Below the pieces are notes generated by a model. The model saw only the letters and a program-made list of their open reading frames with translations, had not been told where the DNA came from and ran no database searches. A stretch of 64,000 nucleotides of DNA from Streptomyces griseus (GTDB lineage: Bacteria > Actinomycetota > Actinomycetes > Streptomycetales > Streptomycetaceae), in assembly GCF_900460065.1 (NCBI RefSeq), contig NZ_UAVD01000008.1:49011-113010 (forward strand), written 5' to 3'. Shown here piece after piece: positions 47,205 to 56,620 of this stretch. The first letter of the stretch is position 1. Each line of letters starts with the position of its first letter. Position numbers and translations under genes: made by a program.

Positions 47205-50200
47205 GTGCAGGGACGTTTCAAGAGGGATGGCAGCGCTCCGGCGGAACAGGAGCCGCGCGGCGGGACCGACCGCGGTTCCTCGCCCCAGCACGCCCAGAAC
47301 CCCGGGCCGGCCGCCGCCGGCGACAACAGCGACCGCGCGCAGCGCCCGGGCTCCACGACGAGCGGCGGCGCGGAGCCGAACCCGCCCGCACAGCCGCGCG
47401 GACCGGTCGACACGGGTTCGCGCATCGCGCTCCGTAACTGGCGCATCAGCACGCGACTGGTCTCGCTCCTCGCCCTCCCCGTGGTCGCCGCGACCACCCT
47501 GGGCGGTCTGAGGATCAACGAGTCCATGACCGACATGCAGCAGCTGGAGCACATGCAGCTGCTGACGAAGATGACCAAGCAGGCGACCTCGCTCGCCCAG
47601 GCGCTCCAGGTGGAGCGCGACCAGTCCGCCGGTCCGCTGTCCAACAAGTCCAAGCCCACCGACTACAAGGTCACCGGGCCCCGGGACAAGACCGACCGGG
47701 CCAAGGACGCCTTCCTCGACGAGACCGACTCGATCGGCGACTCCGAGGGCGACGAGGCGCTCGAGAGCATCCACGCGAGCATCTCGCAGATCGCCTCGCA
47801 GCTCGGCACCATCCGTACGATCCGCAAGACGGCGTACGAAGAGGGCGCGCCCAGCCTCAACACCATCGACCAGTACAACCAGCTGATCACCTCGCTGCTG
47901 AGCCTCTCGCAGGACATGGCGCAGGCGACCAGCAACCCGGACATGATCAAGCGGACCCGGGCCCTGGCGGCGTTCTCCTCCGCCAAGGAGTACGCCTCGG
48001 TCCAGCGCGCGGTCATCGCCGCGGCCCTGCCCGGCGGTTCGGTCAAGGAGCCGCACCTCAACCCGAACGACCGGCAGTTCGGCTCCAACGCGCTCGCCAA
48101 GGAGTCCCGGGCCCTCACCTCGTTCAAGACGATCTACGGGACGACCGGGGAGAGCGCCGAGGAGCTCATGGCTCCCCTGGACAACGGCAACCCGGAGATC
48201 AACGCCGGGAACATGTACGCCAAGCGGATCCTGGACACCACGAACGGGATCGAGGGCAAGCAGGTCCGGTCGTACCTGGACTGGTACGACCAGTCGACCA
48301 TCAAGATCAAGGCCATGGAGACGATCGAGGCCACCCTCCTCAGCGACATGGAGGCCAAGGCCCGCGAGCTGCGCCAGGCCTCCCAGCGCGAGGCGATCGT
48401 CAACGGTGCGGTCATCCTCATCGTGCTCGGCGTCTCGCTCGTCGGCGCCTTCGTGGTGGCCCGCTCCATGATCCGTTCGCTGCGGCGCCTCCAGGACACC
48501 GCCACCCGGGTCGCCCAGGACCGGCTGCCCGAGCTCGTCAAGCAGCTCTCCGAGACCGACCCGCAGGACGTCGACACCTCCGTCGAGTCGGTCGGCGTGC
48601 ACTCCCGGGACGAGATCGGCCAGGTGGCCGCGGCCTTCGACGACGTGCACCGCGAGGCCGTCCGGCTCGCCGCCGAGCAGGCCCTCCTCCGGGGCAACGT
48701 CAACGCGATGTTCACCAACCTCTCGCGCCGCTCGCAGGGCCTCATCCAGCGCCAGCTCTCGCTCATCTCCGAGCTGGAGTCCCGCGAGGCCGACCCGGAC
48801 CAGCTGTCCTCCCTCTTCAAGCTCGACCACCTCGCGACGCGCATGCGCCGTAACGGCGAGAACCTCCTCGTCCTCGCGGGCGAGGAGCCGGGCCGCCGGT
48901 GGACCCGGCCCGTCCCGCTGGTCGACGTGCTCCGCGCCGCCGCCTCCGAGGTGGAGCAGTACGAGCGCATCGAGCTCTCCGCGGTGCCCGCCACCGAGGT
49001 CGCCGGCCGGGTCGTCAACGACCTCGTGCACCTGCTCGCCGAGCTGCTGGAGAACGCCACCTCGTTCTCCTCGCCGCAGACGAAGGTCAAGGTCACCGGT
49101 CACGCGCTGCCCGACGGGCGGGTCCTCGTCGAGATCCACGACACCGGCATCGGCCTCTCCCCCGAGGACCTCGCCGCGATCAACGAGCGGCTCGCGCAGC
49201 CGCCCACCGTGGACGTCTCCGTCTCCCGCCGCATGGGTCTGTTCGTGGTCGGCCGGCTGTCGCTGCGTCACGGCATCCGGATCCAGCTGCGCCCCTCCGA
49301 CTCCGGTGGTACGACCGCGCTGGTCATGCTGCCCGTCGACGTCGCGCACGGCGGCAAGCAGCCTCCGTCCAAGCAGGGCCCCGGACAGCAGCCCGGCGCC
49401 CCGGGCGGTCTGCTCGCGGGCAACGGGAACGGCGCCGGCAACGGCCAGCGTCCGGGCCTGGGCGGCGGACCGGCCGGTCCGGGCGCCAAGAGCCTCGGCG
49501 GTGGACCGGGCGCCCAGCGCGGCCAGGTCGGCGTCGGCTCGGGTCCCCGGGCGGCGCTGCCGGCCCGGGACACCGGGGCCGGCCGTCCGCAGGGCCCGCA
49601 GGGCGGCGGCCAGCCGAACACCGGCGGACCGGGCCAGGACTTCCCCGGTCCGGGCCCCGCGCCCCAGCGCCAGGGCGGCGGCCTCTCCGGCGCCTTCGGC
49701 AACAACGCCCGGCTCGGCGCCCGCGGCGCCCAGGGCGGCCCGCAGGGCGAGGCCCCGGGCCGCGGTGACGCGACCAACCTGTTCGGGCACGGCGCTCCGC
49801 CCTCCTCCGGGCAGAACGGCCGCCCGGGCCCGTTCGCACCGCCGAACCAGCAGGGCCCGTCCGGCTGGCAGCACCAGCAGGGCCCGGGTGCTCAGCAGCC
49901 CCAGGGCGGTCCGGAGCAGAACGGCCCCGCGCAGGGCGGCTTCCAGCAGTCCGGCGGCCCCGGCCGTCAGCTGCCGCCGCCCGGTGGACCGCGTGCCGAG
50001 CTGCCCGGGGGCAACCCGCAGCCGCAGCGGCCCGCGACCACCAGCTGGGGTGCGGACACGGCGCGCGGACACGAGGAGCACGACGCGACCGGGCAGTTCG
50101 CCCGTCCGTCGGACCTCGGCCAGGACCCGTTCGCCTCCCCGCTGAACCAGCCGTCGTCGGACGACCGCCAGGGTCCCGGCGCGACCTCCGAGTTCGCCCG

Positions 50201-50990
50201 GCCCGACTTCTCGGCGCCGGGGGCTCCCCAGGACCGCTCGTACCAGCAGGGCGTTCCGCAGGGCCAGGACCCGGCGAGCACCGCGCAGTTCGCGCGGCCC
50301 GACTTCGGCGTCCCGCGGCAGCCCGACCAGAACCAGCTGGGCCAGGGGCAGTACGACCAGGGTCAGCAGCAGCTGCCCGCGCCGCGGGGCCGCGGTCCCG
50401 AGGGCAACGACTTCGGCGCGCCGCTGCCGTCCGCCTCCCCGGCGGGCGAGGCCGCTCCGTACCGTCCGGCGCTGCCGCAGCAGCCCCAGCAGCCGGAGGC
50501 CCTGCCGCCGGCCGGCCCCGGGGACGGCCGTACGCCGCTGTACGACACCCTGGAGACGAACTGGTTCCACGGTCCGGGCCAGGGCGGCCAGCAGCCGCCC
50601 GCCGAACCGCAGGCGCCGGCCGCTCCGGGCTCCTCCGACGTGCCGGTCCCGCCCATGCCTCGGCGTGGTGCGGCCGACCCCTCGGTCACCAGCTCGTGGC
50701 GGGCCTCGCCCAACGACGAGCTCGTACGCCAGGCCGAACGGGTCAAGAAGCCCGCCGCCGGCGGGGTCACCACTTCCGGGCTGCCCCGCCGTGTTCCCCG
50801 CGCCAATTTGGTTCCGGGGACCGCACAGCAGCAGAATCACCAGTCCGGACCACAGGTTTCGCGCGCGCCCGATGACGTGCGCGGTCGTCTGACCAATCTC
50901 CGCCGGGGCATCCAGCAGGGTCGGCAGGCCAACAACGGCCCGCAGACCGGCAGTATCCATCTCGGCCCCACTCACCAGCAGGAGCGTTAG
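47205..50990 (+). CDS. cvnA1: conservon protein CvnA (sensor-kinase-like membrane protein), first copy
   Basis: A 1261-residue nitrate/nitrite-sensor-type histidine kinase-like protein. A disordered N-terminus leads to TM1 (about 82-102), an extracytoplasmic sensing domain of about 290 residues, TM2 (about 396-418, IVNGAVILIVLGVSLVGAFV), HAMP, a dimerisation region with LDHLATRMRRNGENLLVLAG and a HATPase domain (LLENATSFSS N-box, HDTGIGLSPEDL). The last 500 residues are Gly/Pro/Gln-rich and probably disordered. In conservons CvnA assembles with CvnB, C and D at the membrane. GTG at 47205 (QGRFKRDGS) matches relatives as I remember them. Numbering as cvn1 assumes synteny with S. coelicolor. 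Confidence 0.9.
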   Translation: MQGRFKRDGSAPAEQEPRGGTDRGSSPQHAQNPGPAAAGDNSDRAQRPGSTTSGGAEPNPPAQPRGPVDTGSRIALRNWRISTRLVSLLALPVVAATTLGGLRINESMTDMQQLEHMQLLTKMTKQATSLAQALQVERDQSAGPLSNKSKPTDYKVTGPRDKTDRAKDAFLDETDSIGDSEGDEALESIHASISQIASQLGTIRTIRKTAYEEGAPSLNTIDQYNQLITSLLSLSQDMAQATSNPDMIKRTRALAAFSSAKEYASVQRAVIAAALPGGSVKEPHLNPNDRQFGSNALAKESRALTSFKTIYGTTGESAEELMAPLDNGNPEINAGNMYAKRILDTTNGIEGKQVRSYLDWYDQSTIKIKAMETIEATLLSDMEAKARELRQASQREAIVNGAVILIVLGVSLVGAFVVARSMIRSLRRLQDTATRVAQDRLPELVKQLSETDPQDVDTSVESVGVHSRDEIGQVAAAFDDVHREAVRLAAEQALLRGNVNAMFTNLSRRSQGLIQRQLSLISELESREADPDQLSSLFKLDHLATRMRRNGENLLVLAGEEPGRRWTRPVPLVDVLRAAASEVEQYERIELSAVPATEVAGRVVNDLVHLLAELLENATSFSSPQTKVKVTGHALPDGRVLVEIHDTGIGLSPEDLAAINERLAQPPTVDVSVSRRMGLFVVGRLSLRHGIRIQLRPSDSGGTTALVMLPVDVAHGGKQPPSKQGPGQQPGAPGGLLAGNGNGAGNGQRPGLGGGPAGPGAKSLGGGPGAQRGQVGVGSGPRAALPARDTGAGRPQGPQGGGQPNTGGPGQDFPGPGPAPQRQGGGLSGAFGNNARLGARGAQGGPQGEAPGRGDATNLFGHGAPPSSGQNGRPGPFAPPNQQGPSGWQHQQGPGAQQPQGGPEQNGPAQGGFQQSGGPGRQLPPPGGPRAELPGGNPQPQRPATTSWGADTARGHEEHDATGQFARPSDLGQDPFASPLNQPSSDDRQGPGATSEFARPDFSAPGAPQDRSYQQGVPQGQDPASTAQFARPDFGVPRQPDQNQLGQGQYDQGQQQLPAPRGRGPEGNDFGAPLPSASPAGEAAPYRPALPQQPQQPEALPPAGPGDGRTPLYDTLETNWFHGPGQGGQQPPAEPQAPAAPGSSDVPVPPMPRRGAADPSVTSSWRASPNDELVRQAERVKKPAAGGVTTSGLPRRVPRANLVPGTAQQQNHQSGPQVSRAPDDVRGRLTNLRRGIQQGRQANNGPQTGSIHLGPTHQQER

Positions 50991-51413
50991 TTGAGCCCCA
51001 TGAGTCAGGCCGCGCAGAATCTGAACTGGCTGATCACCAACTTCGTGGACAACACCCCAGGGGTGTCCCACACGGTGGTGGTCTCCGCGGATGGCCTGCT
51101 GCTGGCGATGTCCGAAGGTTTCCCGCGCGACCGTGCCGACCAGCTCGCGGCGGTCGCGTCCGGCCTCACCTCGCTGACCGCGGGCGCCTCCCGGATCTTC
51201 GAGGGCGGCGCCGTCAGTCAGACGGTTGTGGAGATGGAGAGGGGATTCCTCTTCCTCATGTCCATCTCCGACGGTTCGTCACTGGCCGTTCTGGCCCACC
51301 CGGACGCCGACATCGGTCTGGTCGGGTACGAAATGGCCCTCCTGGTCGACCGTGCGGGCACCGTCCTCACGCCCGACCTCCGCGCCGAACTCCAAGGAAG
51401 TCTGCTCCACTAG
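50991..51413 (+). CDS. cvnB1: conservon roadblock/LC7 protein CvnB, first copy
   Basis: A 140-residue roadblock/LC7 protein, by analogy an activator of the small GTPase CvnD. It reads SQAAQNLNWLITNFVDNTPG near the start and VVSADGLLLAMSEGFPR in the core. TTG at 50991 directly follows the cvnA1 stop and has AGGAG six bases upstream; the ATG at 51000 is farther from it. The second conservon uses GTG at the same place, supporting the earlier start. It differs from CvnB2 at only four residues. Confidence 0.92.
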   Translation: MSPMSQAAQNLNWLITNFVDNTPGVSHTVVVSADGLLLAMSEGFPRDRADQLAAVASGLTSLTAGASRIFEGGAVSQTVVEMERGFLFLMSISDGSSLAVLAHPDADIGLVGYEMALLVDRAGTVLTPDLRAELQGSLLH

Positions 51414-51548
51414 GCGGCCATCCAGCGGATTCACGACACGATCCCCCCAGGTAATGCCCACAACCCTCACCCGACAGGCCGCTTTAGTCCCCTCACCGGC
51501 CCCTTGCAGACGGCAAGCCGAGAACCTGCTGTCACGCCCGGAGGATTC

Positions 51549-51956
51549 ATGACCCCGCCACCCGCCTCACCCGATCCGTACGGCGCACTGCACCACGCGT
51601 CGTACGACGGGGAAGGCGACCAGCCGCTGGTTCGTCCTTACGCCATGACCGGCGGCCGGACCCGGCCGCGCTACCAGCTCGCGATAGAGGCACTGGTCAG
51701 CACGACGGCAGACCCCGCCCATCTGGGGACCCTGCTCCCCGAGCACCAGCGGATCTGCCACCTCTGCCGTGAGGTCAAGTCGGTGGCGGAGGTGTCGGCG
51801 CTGCTGTCGATGCCGCTCGGCGTCGCCCGGATCCTGGTGGCGGACCTGGCGGAAGCCGGCATGGTGGCCATCCACCAGCCGGGCAACGGAGAGGCCGGCG
51901 GCGCGCCGGATGTGACACTGCTCGAAAGGGTGCTCAGTGGACTTCGCAAGCTCTAG
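51549..51956 (+). CDS. cvnC1: conservon DUF742 protein CvnC, first copy
   Basis: A 135-residue DUF742 protein. The conserved part is VRPYAMTGGRTRPRYQLAIE, then EHQRICHLCREVKSVAEVSA and LLERVLSGLRKL. The CxxC (ICHLC) could bind metal. The winged-helix-like C-terminal half contacts CvnD in models of the complex. GGAGG lies 5 bases before the ATG at 51549. Its end overlaps cvnD1 by 20 bases. Confidence 0.9.
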   Translation: MTPPPASPDPYGALHHASYDGEGDQPLVRPYAMTGGRTRPRYQLAIEALVSTTADPAHLGTLLPEHQRICHLCREVKSVAEVSALLSMPLGVARILVADLAEAGMVAIHQPGNGEAGGAPDVTLLERVLSGLRKL

Positions 51957-52518
51957 CGGCGGCACGGGCCGCGCCACCACCTCGGCGAAGATCGTGGTGG
52001 CGGGCGGGTTCGGCGTGGGCAAGACCACGTTCGTCGGTGCCGTTTCGGAGATCAACCCGCTGCGCACCGAGGCCGTCATGACGTCCGCGTCCGCGGGCAT
52101 CGACGATCTGACCCACACCGGGGACAAGACCACCACGACGGTGGCCATGGACTTCGGCCGCATCACGCTCGACCAGGACCTGATCCTGTACCTCTTCGGT
52201 ACCCCCGGTCAGGACCGCTTCTGGTTCATGTGGGACGACCTGGTCCGCGGCGCCATCGGCGCCGTCGTCCTCGTCGACACCCGCCGCCTCGCCGACTGCT
52301 TCCCCGCGGTCGACTACTTCGAGAACAGCGGCCTCCCCTTCGTCATCGCCCTCAACGGCTTCGACGGACACCAGCCCTACACCCCCGACGAGGTACGCGA
52401 AGCACTCCAGATCGGGCCCGACGCACCCATCATCACGACGGACGCCCGCCACCGCGCGGACGCCAAGAGCGGCCTGATCACCCTGGTCGAGCACGCCCTG
52501 ATGGCCCGCCTGAAGTAG
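51937..52518 (+). CDS. cvnD1: conservon small GTPase CvnD, first copy
   Basis: A 193-residue Ras-like GTPase. The G1 loop is GGFGVGKTTF (about 23-32); TTTTVAMDFGRI is the switch I region; G3 is FGTPGQDRF; and G4 is the variant ALNGFD. By family knowledge it is the signalling output of the conservon, associating with CvnA-C in the GDP form. GTG at 51937 lies inside cvnC1 (20-base overlap), so translation is coupled. Bases 52093-52415 differ from cvnD2 at one position. Confidence 0.93.
   Translation: MDFASSSGGTGRATTSAKIVVAGGFGVGKTTFVGAVSEINPLRTEAVMTSASAGIDDLTHTGDKTTTTVAMDFGRITLDQDLILYLFGTPGQDRFWFMWDDLVRGAIGAVVLVDTRRLADCFPAVDYFENSGLPFVIALNGFDGHQPYTPDEVREALQIGPDAPIITTDARHRADAKSGLITLVEHALMARLK
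52093..52415 (+). repeat. near-identical tract shared with cvnD2 (first copy)
   Basis: A 323-base block matching 57417-57739 with one difference, at 52203 (C here, G there). Flanking parts of the genes show several synonymous differences. This is the expected trace of recent gene conversion. Confidence 0.9.
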
Positions 52519-52568
52519 CCCTTCCATCAGGGGCAAGTCGATACCGGCATACGGAAGTTGCCGTAGTC

Positions 52569-52612
52569 ACGCGGGGGCGGCCTGTGTCGTTTGACACGAT
52601 CCGCCCCCGCGT
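52569..52612 (+). terminator. terminator of the first conservon
   Basis: A 12-bp outer stem (52569-52580 with 52601-52612) encloses a second small stem GTGTC/GACAC with a GTTT loop. Confidence 0.8.
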
Positions 52613-52685
52613 TCATAACGTTTCGAGAGAGAATTGACCCCACGCCGCCACCCGACGCATCCATCCGGTGCCACTGCGCTCACAT

Positions 52686-52709
52686 GAGCCCCGCCTTTTG
52701 ACGGGGCTC
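52686..52709 (+). terminator. second hairpin downstream of the first conservon
   Basis: GAGCCCCG pairs with CGGGGCTC around an 8-base loop and is followed by GCTCTTTATG. It backs up the terminator at 52569. The remainder of the 361-base gap before cvnA2 should contain its promoter, in the AT-richer stretch 52720-52850. Confidence 0.6.
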
Positions 52710-52879
52710 GCTCTTTATGCCCGTTTTATCTGAGGTCTGGGCCACTCGGAATCGCCGATTCCGACTGTTTGGAACGGGACCGGTCCCCGTGCTGCAATTC
52801 GACGAACTCCCCAGTAGGACCGCCCTGAACGAATAATCCGGCACAGCGTAGGTGCCGACGCCGAGAGGTTGTTGGTCGA

Positions 52880-55800
52880 GTGAGGCGAAGCAACGAGGGC
52901 GCCGCGGCGCAGCCCGAGCGGGGCAACTTCACCCCGCCGACGCGCGCCGTGCCGTCCCCTGCCGAGGCGCCCGGCACGGAGCCCACCGGTGGTGGCAGCA
53001 CCAGCCGGCTGTCCCCGCGCAACTGGCGGGTGGCCACCCGGCTGAACGCGATCCTCCTGATCCCGGTGCTGGTCGGGCTCGTCATGGGCGGCTTCCAGGT
53101 GAAGGGCTCCATCGACACCTGGAGCGAGGCGCAGGACGCCGAGAGGATCGCGGTCGTCGTGCGCGCCGCGTCCGACTACGGGCAGGCGCTCCTGAACGAG
53201 CGGGACCTCACCGCCGAACCGCTGCTCTCGGGCGACCGTGACGCCGATGTGGTCGAGCAGACCCGGGCCACCACCGACGAGGCGGCGCGGAAGTTCGACG
53301 CCGCGGTGAAGGACATGCCGGCGAAGCCGGGCCTGGAGCGCCGTCTGAAGCTTTTCAAGGGTGAGGAGCCCAAGCTTCCCGAGCTGCGCAAGGCCGCCTA
53401 CTCGCAGGCCCTGGACCCAGTGAAGACCGAAGAGGGCTACGTCCAGGTCCAGCACTCGCTGATGGAGTTCTCCAACGAGCTCGGCCTCGGCACCGGCAAC
53501 ATCACCAGCTACGGCCGTACGGTCTACGCGATCGAGCTGTCCAAGGCTGCAGAATCGCTTCAGCGCTCGATCGGCATGCACCTTCTGGTGCGCCCGAGCA
53601 AGAAGCCGGGGACCTACAACGACCAGGTCAAGGCCTTCGGCTCCTACAACTACCTGGAGCAGATCGCGCTGGGCGAGTTCAACTCCGGGGGCACCCAGGA
53701 CGACGTCGACCGGCTGAAGCAGGTCATGGCCGGCAAGGCCGCCGAGGGGGCCAAGCAGATCAAGGCGGCCAAGGAGCAGGCCGAGGCCGCGGGCGAGCCC
53801 TTCGTGGCCCCGCCGAGCATCGACGGCTCGGTCTTCGACGGCATGGCCCGGGAGATCGGCCAGGGGCAGGACCCCGAGGAGCTGGCGGCGAAGGGCATCA
53901 CGCCGGCGACCTGGATGGCGGCGGCGACCGCGAAGTTCGAGGGGTACGCCACCGTCGAGGACGAGCTGGTCACCAAGGCGGTGGACGAGGCCGCGAGCAT
54001 CTCGTCCGACGCCAAGACCGACGCCATCGTCAACGGCCTCGTCGTCGTCATCGCGCTGCTGGCCGCGTTCGTCCTGGCCGGGCTCATGGCCCGTCAGATG
54101 AGCCGCTCGATGCGCCAGCTGCGTACCGCCGCCTTCGGCATCGCCGAGCAGCGGCTGCCCTCCCTCGTCGACCAGCTCTCGCGCACCGACCCGGGCCGGG
54201 TCGACACCCGGGTGCAGCCGATCCCGATCACCACCCAGGACGAGATCGGCGAGGTCGCCCGCGCCTTCGACCAGGTGCACCGCGAGGCCGTCCGGCTCGC
54301 CGCCGAGCAGGCCATGCTGCGGGGCAACGTCAACGCGATCTTCACGAACCTCTCGCGCCGCAACCAGTCGCTCATCGAGGGCCAGCTGACCCTCATCACC
54401 GACCTGGAGAACAACGAGGCCGACCCGGACCAGCTGGAGAGCCTCTTCAAGCTGGACCACCTGGCGACCCGTATGCGCCGCAACGGCGAGAACCTCCTCG
54501 TCCTCGCGGGCGAGGAGCCCGGCCGCCGCTGGAACCAGCCGGTGCCGCTGGTGGACGTCCTGCGGGCCGCCTCCTCCGAGGTGGAGTCCTACGAGCGCAT
54601 CCAGCTGACCGGCGTGCCGGAGAGCGAGATCCACGGGCAGGCCGTCACCGACCTCGTCCACCTGCTGGCCGAGCTGCTGGAGAACGCCACCACGTTCTCC
54701 TCGCCGCAGACGAAGGTCAAGGTCACCGCGACCCGGCTGCCCGACGGCCGGGTCATGGTCGAGATCCACGACAAGGGCATCGGCCTCACCGCCGAGGACT
54801 TCGCCGACATCAACCACAAGCTGGCCAACCCGCCGACCGTGGACGCAGCGGTCTCCCAGCGCATGGGCCTGTTCGTGGTCGGCCGGCTGGCCGACCGGCA
54901 CGGGATCCGGGTCCAGCTGCGCCCCTCGGGCGAGCAGGCCGGGACCACCTCGCTGGTGATGCTGCCGGACGCCATCACCCACGGTGGCGGTGGCGAACCG
55001 GGCGCCGGACAGGACGACTTCACCGTCTCCTCGATCATCCCCGAGCAGCAGCAGGCCTTCGAGCCGGCGCCGCAGCAGGCCCCGATGCGCACGGCGGCGG
55101 AGCTCGGCTTCGACGACTCGCGCTACGAGGCCCCGGCGGACCCGGGTCAGCTGGACCCGGTCAACCGCTCGCTGATGCGCGAGGAGCGCAGGGCGGCCCT
55201 GGAGGCGCAGACGGGCCCGGGCGGCCCGTTCGGGGAGGACGCCCGGGAACAGCGGGGCTACGCGCCGGAGTCGTACGCGGGCGACCCGTACGGCGGGCAG
55301 CCGCAGCAGGGGTACGCCGGCGATCGCTACGGCCAGGACCCGTACGGGCAGCAGCAGCCGTACCAGGAGACCTACGAGCAGCAGCGGTACGGCGCCGGGG
55401 ACGGCTACGCGCAGCAGGACCAGCAGCCGCAGCAGCACCCGGGAGACGGCTATACGGAATCGGCATATGCCGATCAGCAGGGCCGGCAGGGTCAGTACGC
55501 CGACCCGTACGCGGCGTCGCCGGACCCGTCCCACCAGGATGATTGGCCTGTTCAGAGTGGTTTCCAGAACACTTATGAGCCGATCGCTCCCGCCGAATCG
55601 GAATCTGTTCCGAGCACGCCCGCGGAGCCGTCGGAGCGCGTAGGCTTCGACCGTCCGGGTCCCACCCCGAACGTCGGCCACGAGCTGACCGAAGCCGGTC
55701 TGCCGCGCCGCGGCGCTCAGCAGCACTGGCAGCCCGGCCCCGGCGGCCGCGGCAACGACCAGCCCGATCCGGCTCCGGGGCCCCAGCCGCGGCAGGAACA

Positions 55801-56107
55801 GCGGCAGGAGCCGCAGACGGACGGGGACGGCACCGACGACTGGCGCTCGACGAACGACGAGCGCTGGGAGCGGGCCGAGAAGCTCCGCGAGCCGAAGGCG
55901 GGCGGAATCACCCCCTCCGGCCTCCCCCGGCGCGTGCCCAAGGCCAACTTGGTCGAGGGCACGGCGGAGCAGACCCAGCAGGGCGGCCCACAGGTCTCCC
56001 GCGCGCCCGAGGACGTCCGCGGCAGGTTGAGCAACCTGCGGCGGGGGATCCAGCGGGGACGCAGCGAGGGTTCGGACACCAGTACCACCTACAACCAGGA
56101 GCGTTAG
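52880..56107 (+). CDS. cvnA2: conservon protein CvnA (sensor-kinase-like membrane protein), second copy
   Basis: A 1075-residue paralogue of CvnA1. TM1 is near 48-72 (LNAILLIPVLVGLVMGGFQV), the sensing domain spans about 73-378, and TM2 is near 380-402 (IVNGLVVVIALLAAFVLAGL). HAMP, LDHLATRMRRNGENLLVLAG and a HATPase domain (LLENATTFSS, HDKGIGLTAEDF) follow. The sensing domains of the two copies share little, so their signals should differ, while the kinase-like cores are very similar. The tail is rich in Gln, Tyr and Pro (GQDPYGQQQPY). GTG start at 52880. Confidence 0.9.
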   Translation: MRRSNEGAAAQPERGNFTPPTRAVPSPAEAPGTEPTGGGSTSRLSPRNWRVATRLNAILLIPVLVGLVMGGFQVKGSIDTWSEAQDAERIAVVVRAASDYGQALLNERDLTAEPLLSGDRDADVVEQTRATTDEAARKFDAAVKDMPAKPGLERRLKLFKGEEPKLPELRKAAYSQALDPVKTEEGYVQVQHSLMEFSNELGLGTGNITSYGRTVYAIELSKAAESLQRSIGMHLLVRPSKKPGTYNDQVKAFGSYNYLEQIALGEFNSGGTQDDVDRLKQVMAGKAAEGAKQIKAAKEQAEAAGEPFVAPPSIDGSVFDGMAREIGQGQDPEELAAKGITPATWMAAATAKFEGYATVEDELVTKAVDEAASISSDAKTDAIVNGLVVVIALLAAFVLAGLMARQMSRSMRQLRTAAFGIAEQRLPSLVDQLSRTDPGRVDTRVQPIPITTQDEIGEVARAFDQVHREAVRLAAEQAMLRGNVNAIFTNLSRRNQSLIEGQLTLITDLENNEADPDQLESLFKLDHLATRMRRNGENLLVLAGEEPGRRWNQPVPLVDVLRAASSEVESYERIQLTGVPESEIHGQAVTDLVHLLAELLENATTFSSPQTKVKVTATRLPDGRVMVEIHDKGIGLTAEDFADINHKLANPPTVDAAVSQRMGLFVVGRLADRHGIRVQLRPSGEQAGTTSLVMLPDAITHGGGGEPGAGQDDFTVSSIIPEQQQAFEPAPQQAPMRTAAELGFDDSRYEAPADPGQLDPVNRSLMREERRAALEAQTGPGGPFGEDAREQRGYAPESYAGDPYGGQPQQGYAGDRYGQDPYGQQQPYQETYEQQRYGAGDGYAQQDQQPQQHPGDGYTESAYADQQGRQGQYADPYAASPDPSHQDDWPVQSGFQNTYEPIAPAESESVPSTPAEPSERVGFDRPGPTPNVGHELTEAGLPRRGAQQHWQPGPGGRGNDQPDPAPGPQPRQEQRQEPQTDGDGTDDWRSTNDERWERAEKLREPKAGGITPSGLPRRVPKANLVEGTAEQTQQGGPQVSRAPEDVRGRLSNLRRGIQRGRSEGSDTSTTYNQER

Positions 56108-56108
56108 T

Positions 56109-56531
56109 GTGAGCCCGATGAGCCAGGCGGCGCAGAATCTCAACTGGTTGATCACCAACTTCGTGGACAACACCCCCGGGGTGTCGCACACGGTGGTGGT
56201 CTCCGCCGACGGACTCCTGCTGGCGATGTCCGAGGGTTTCCCGCGCGACCGCGCCGACCAGCTGGCGGCCGTCGCCTCCGGTCTGACGTCGCTGACCGCG
56301 GGCGCCTCGCGGATCTTCGAGGGCGGCGCCGTGAATCAGACCGTTGTGGAGATGGAGCGTGGATTCCTCTTCATCATGTCCATCTCCGACGGATCCTCTC
56401 TCGCCGTCCTGGCCCACCCGGACGCCGATATCGGTCTGGTCGGGTACGAAATGGCCCTTCTGGTCGACCGCGCGGGCAGTGTCCTGACACCGGACCTCCG
56501 CGCCGAACTTCAGGGAAGTCTTCTTAACTAG
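56109..56531 (+). CDS. cvnB2: conservon roadblock/LC7 protein CvnB, second copy
   Basis: A 140-residue roadblock/LC7 protein with only four residue differences from CvnB1 (Ser/Asn, Leu/Ile, Thr/Ser and His/Asn at the end). Its DNA nevertheless differs at many synonymous sites, so purifying selection rather than recent copying keeps it alike. GTG at 56109 follows the cvnA2 stop by one base and has GGAG upstream. Confidence 0.92.
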   Translation: MSPMSQAAQNLNWLITNFVDNTPGVSHTVVVSADGLLLAMSEGFPRDRADQLAAVASGLTSLTAGASRIFEGGAVNQTVVEMERGFLFIMSISDGSSLAVLAHPDADIGLVGYEMALLVDRAGSVLTPDLRAELQGSLLN

Positions 56532-56620
56532 CAGACAGACAGTGCGTTTCTCGCCACCGCGCCATAATGTGCGGTGGCGCGGCCCACGGGAATCGGTGAC
56601 CGGCAGTCGGAGGAGGAAAC

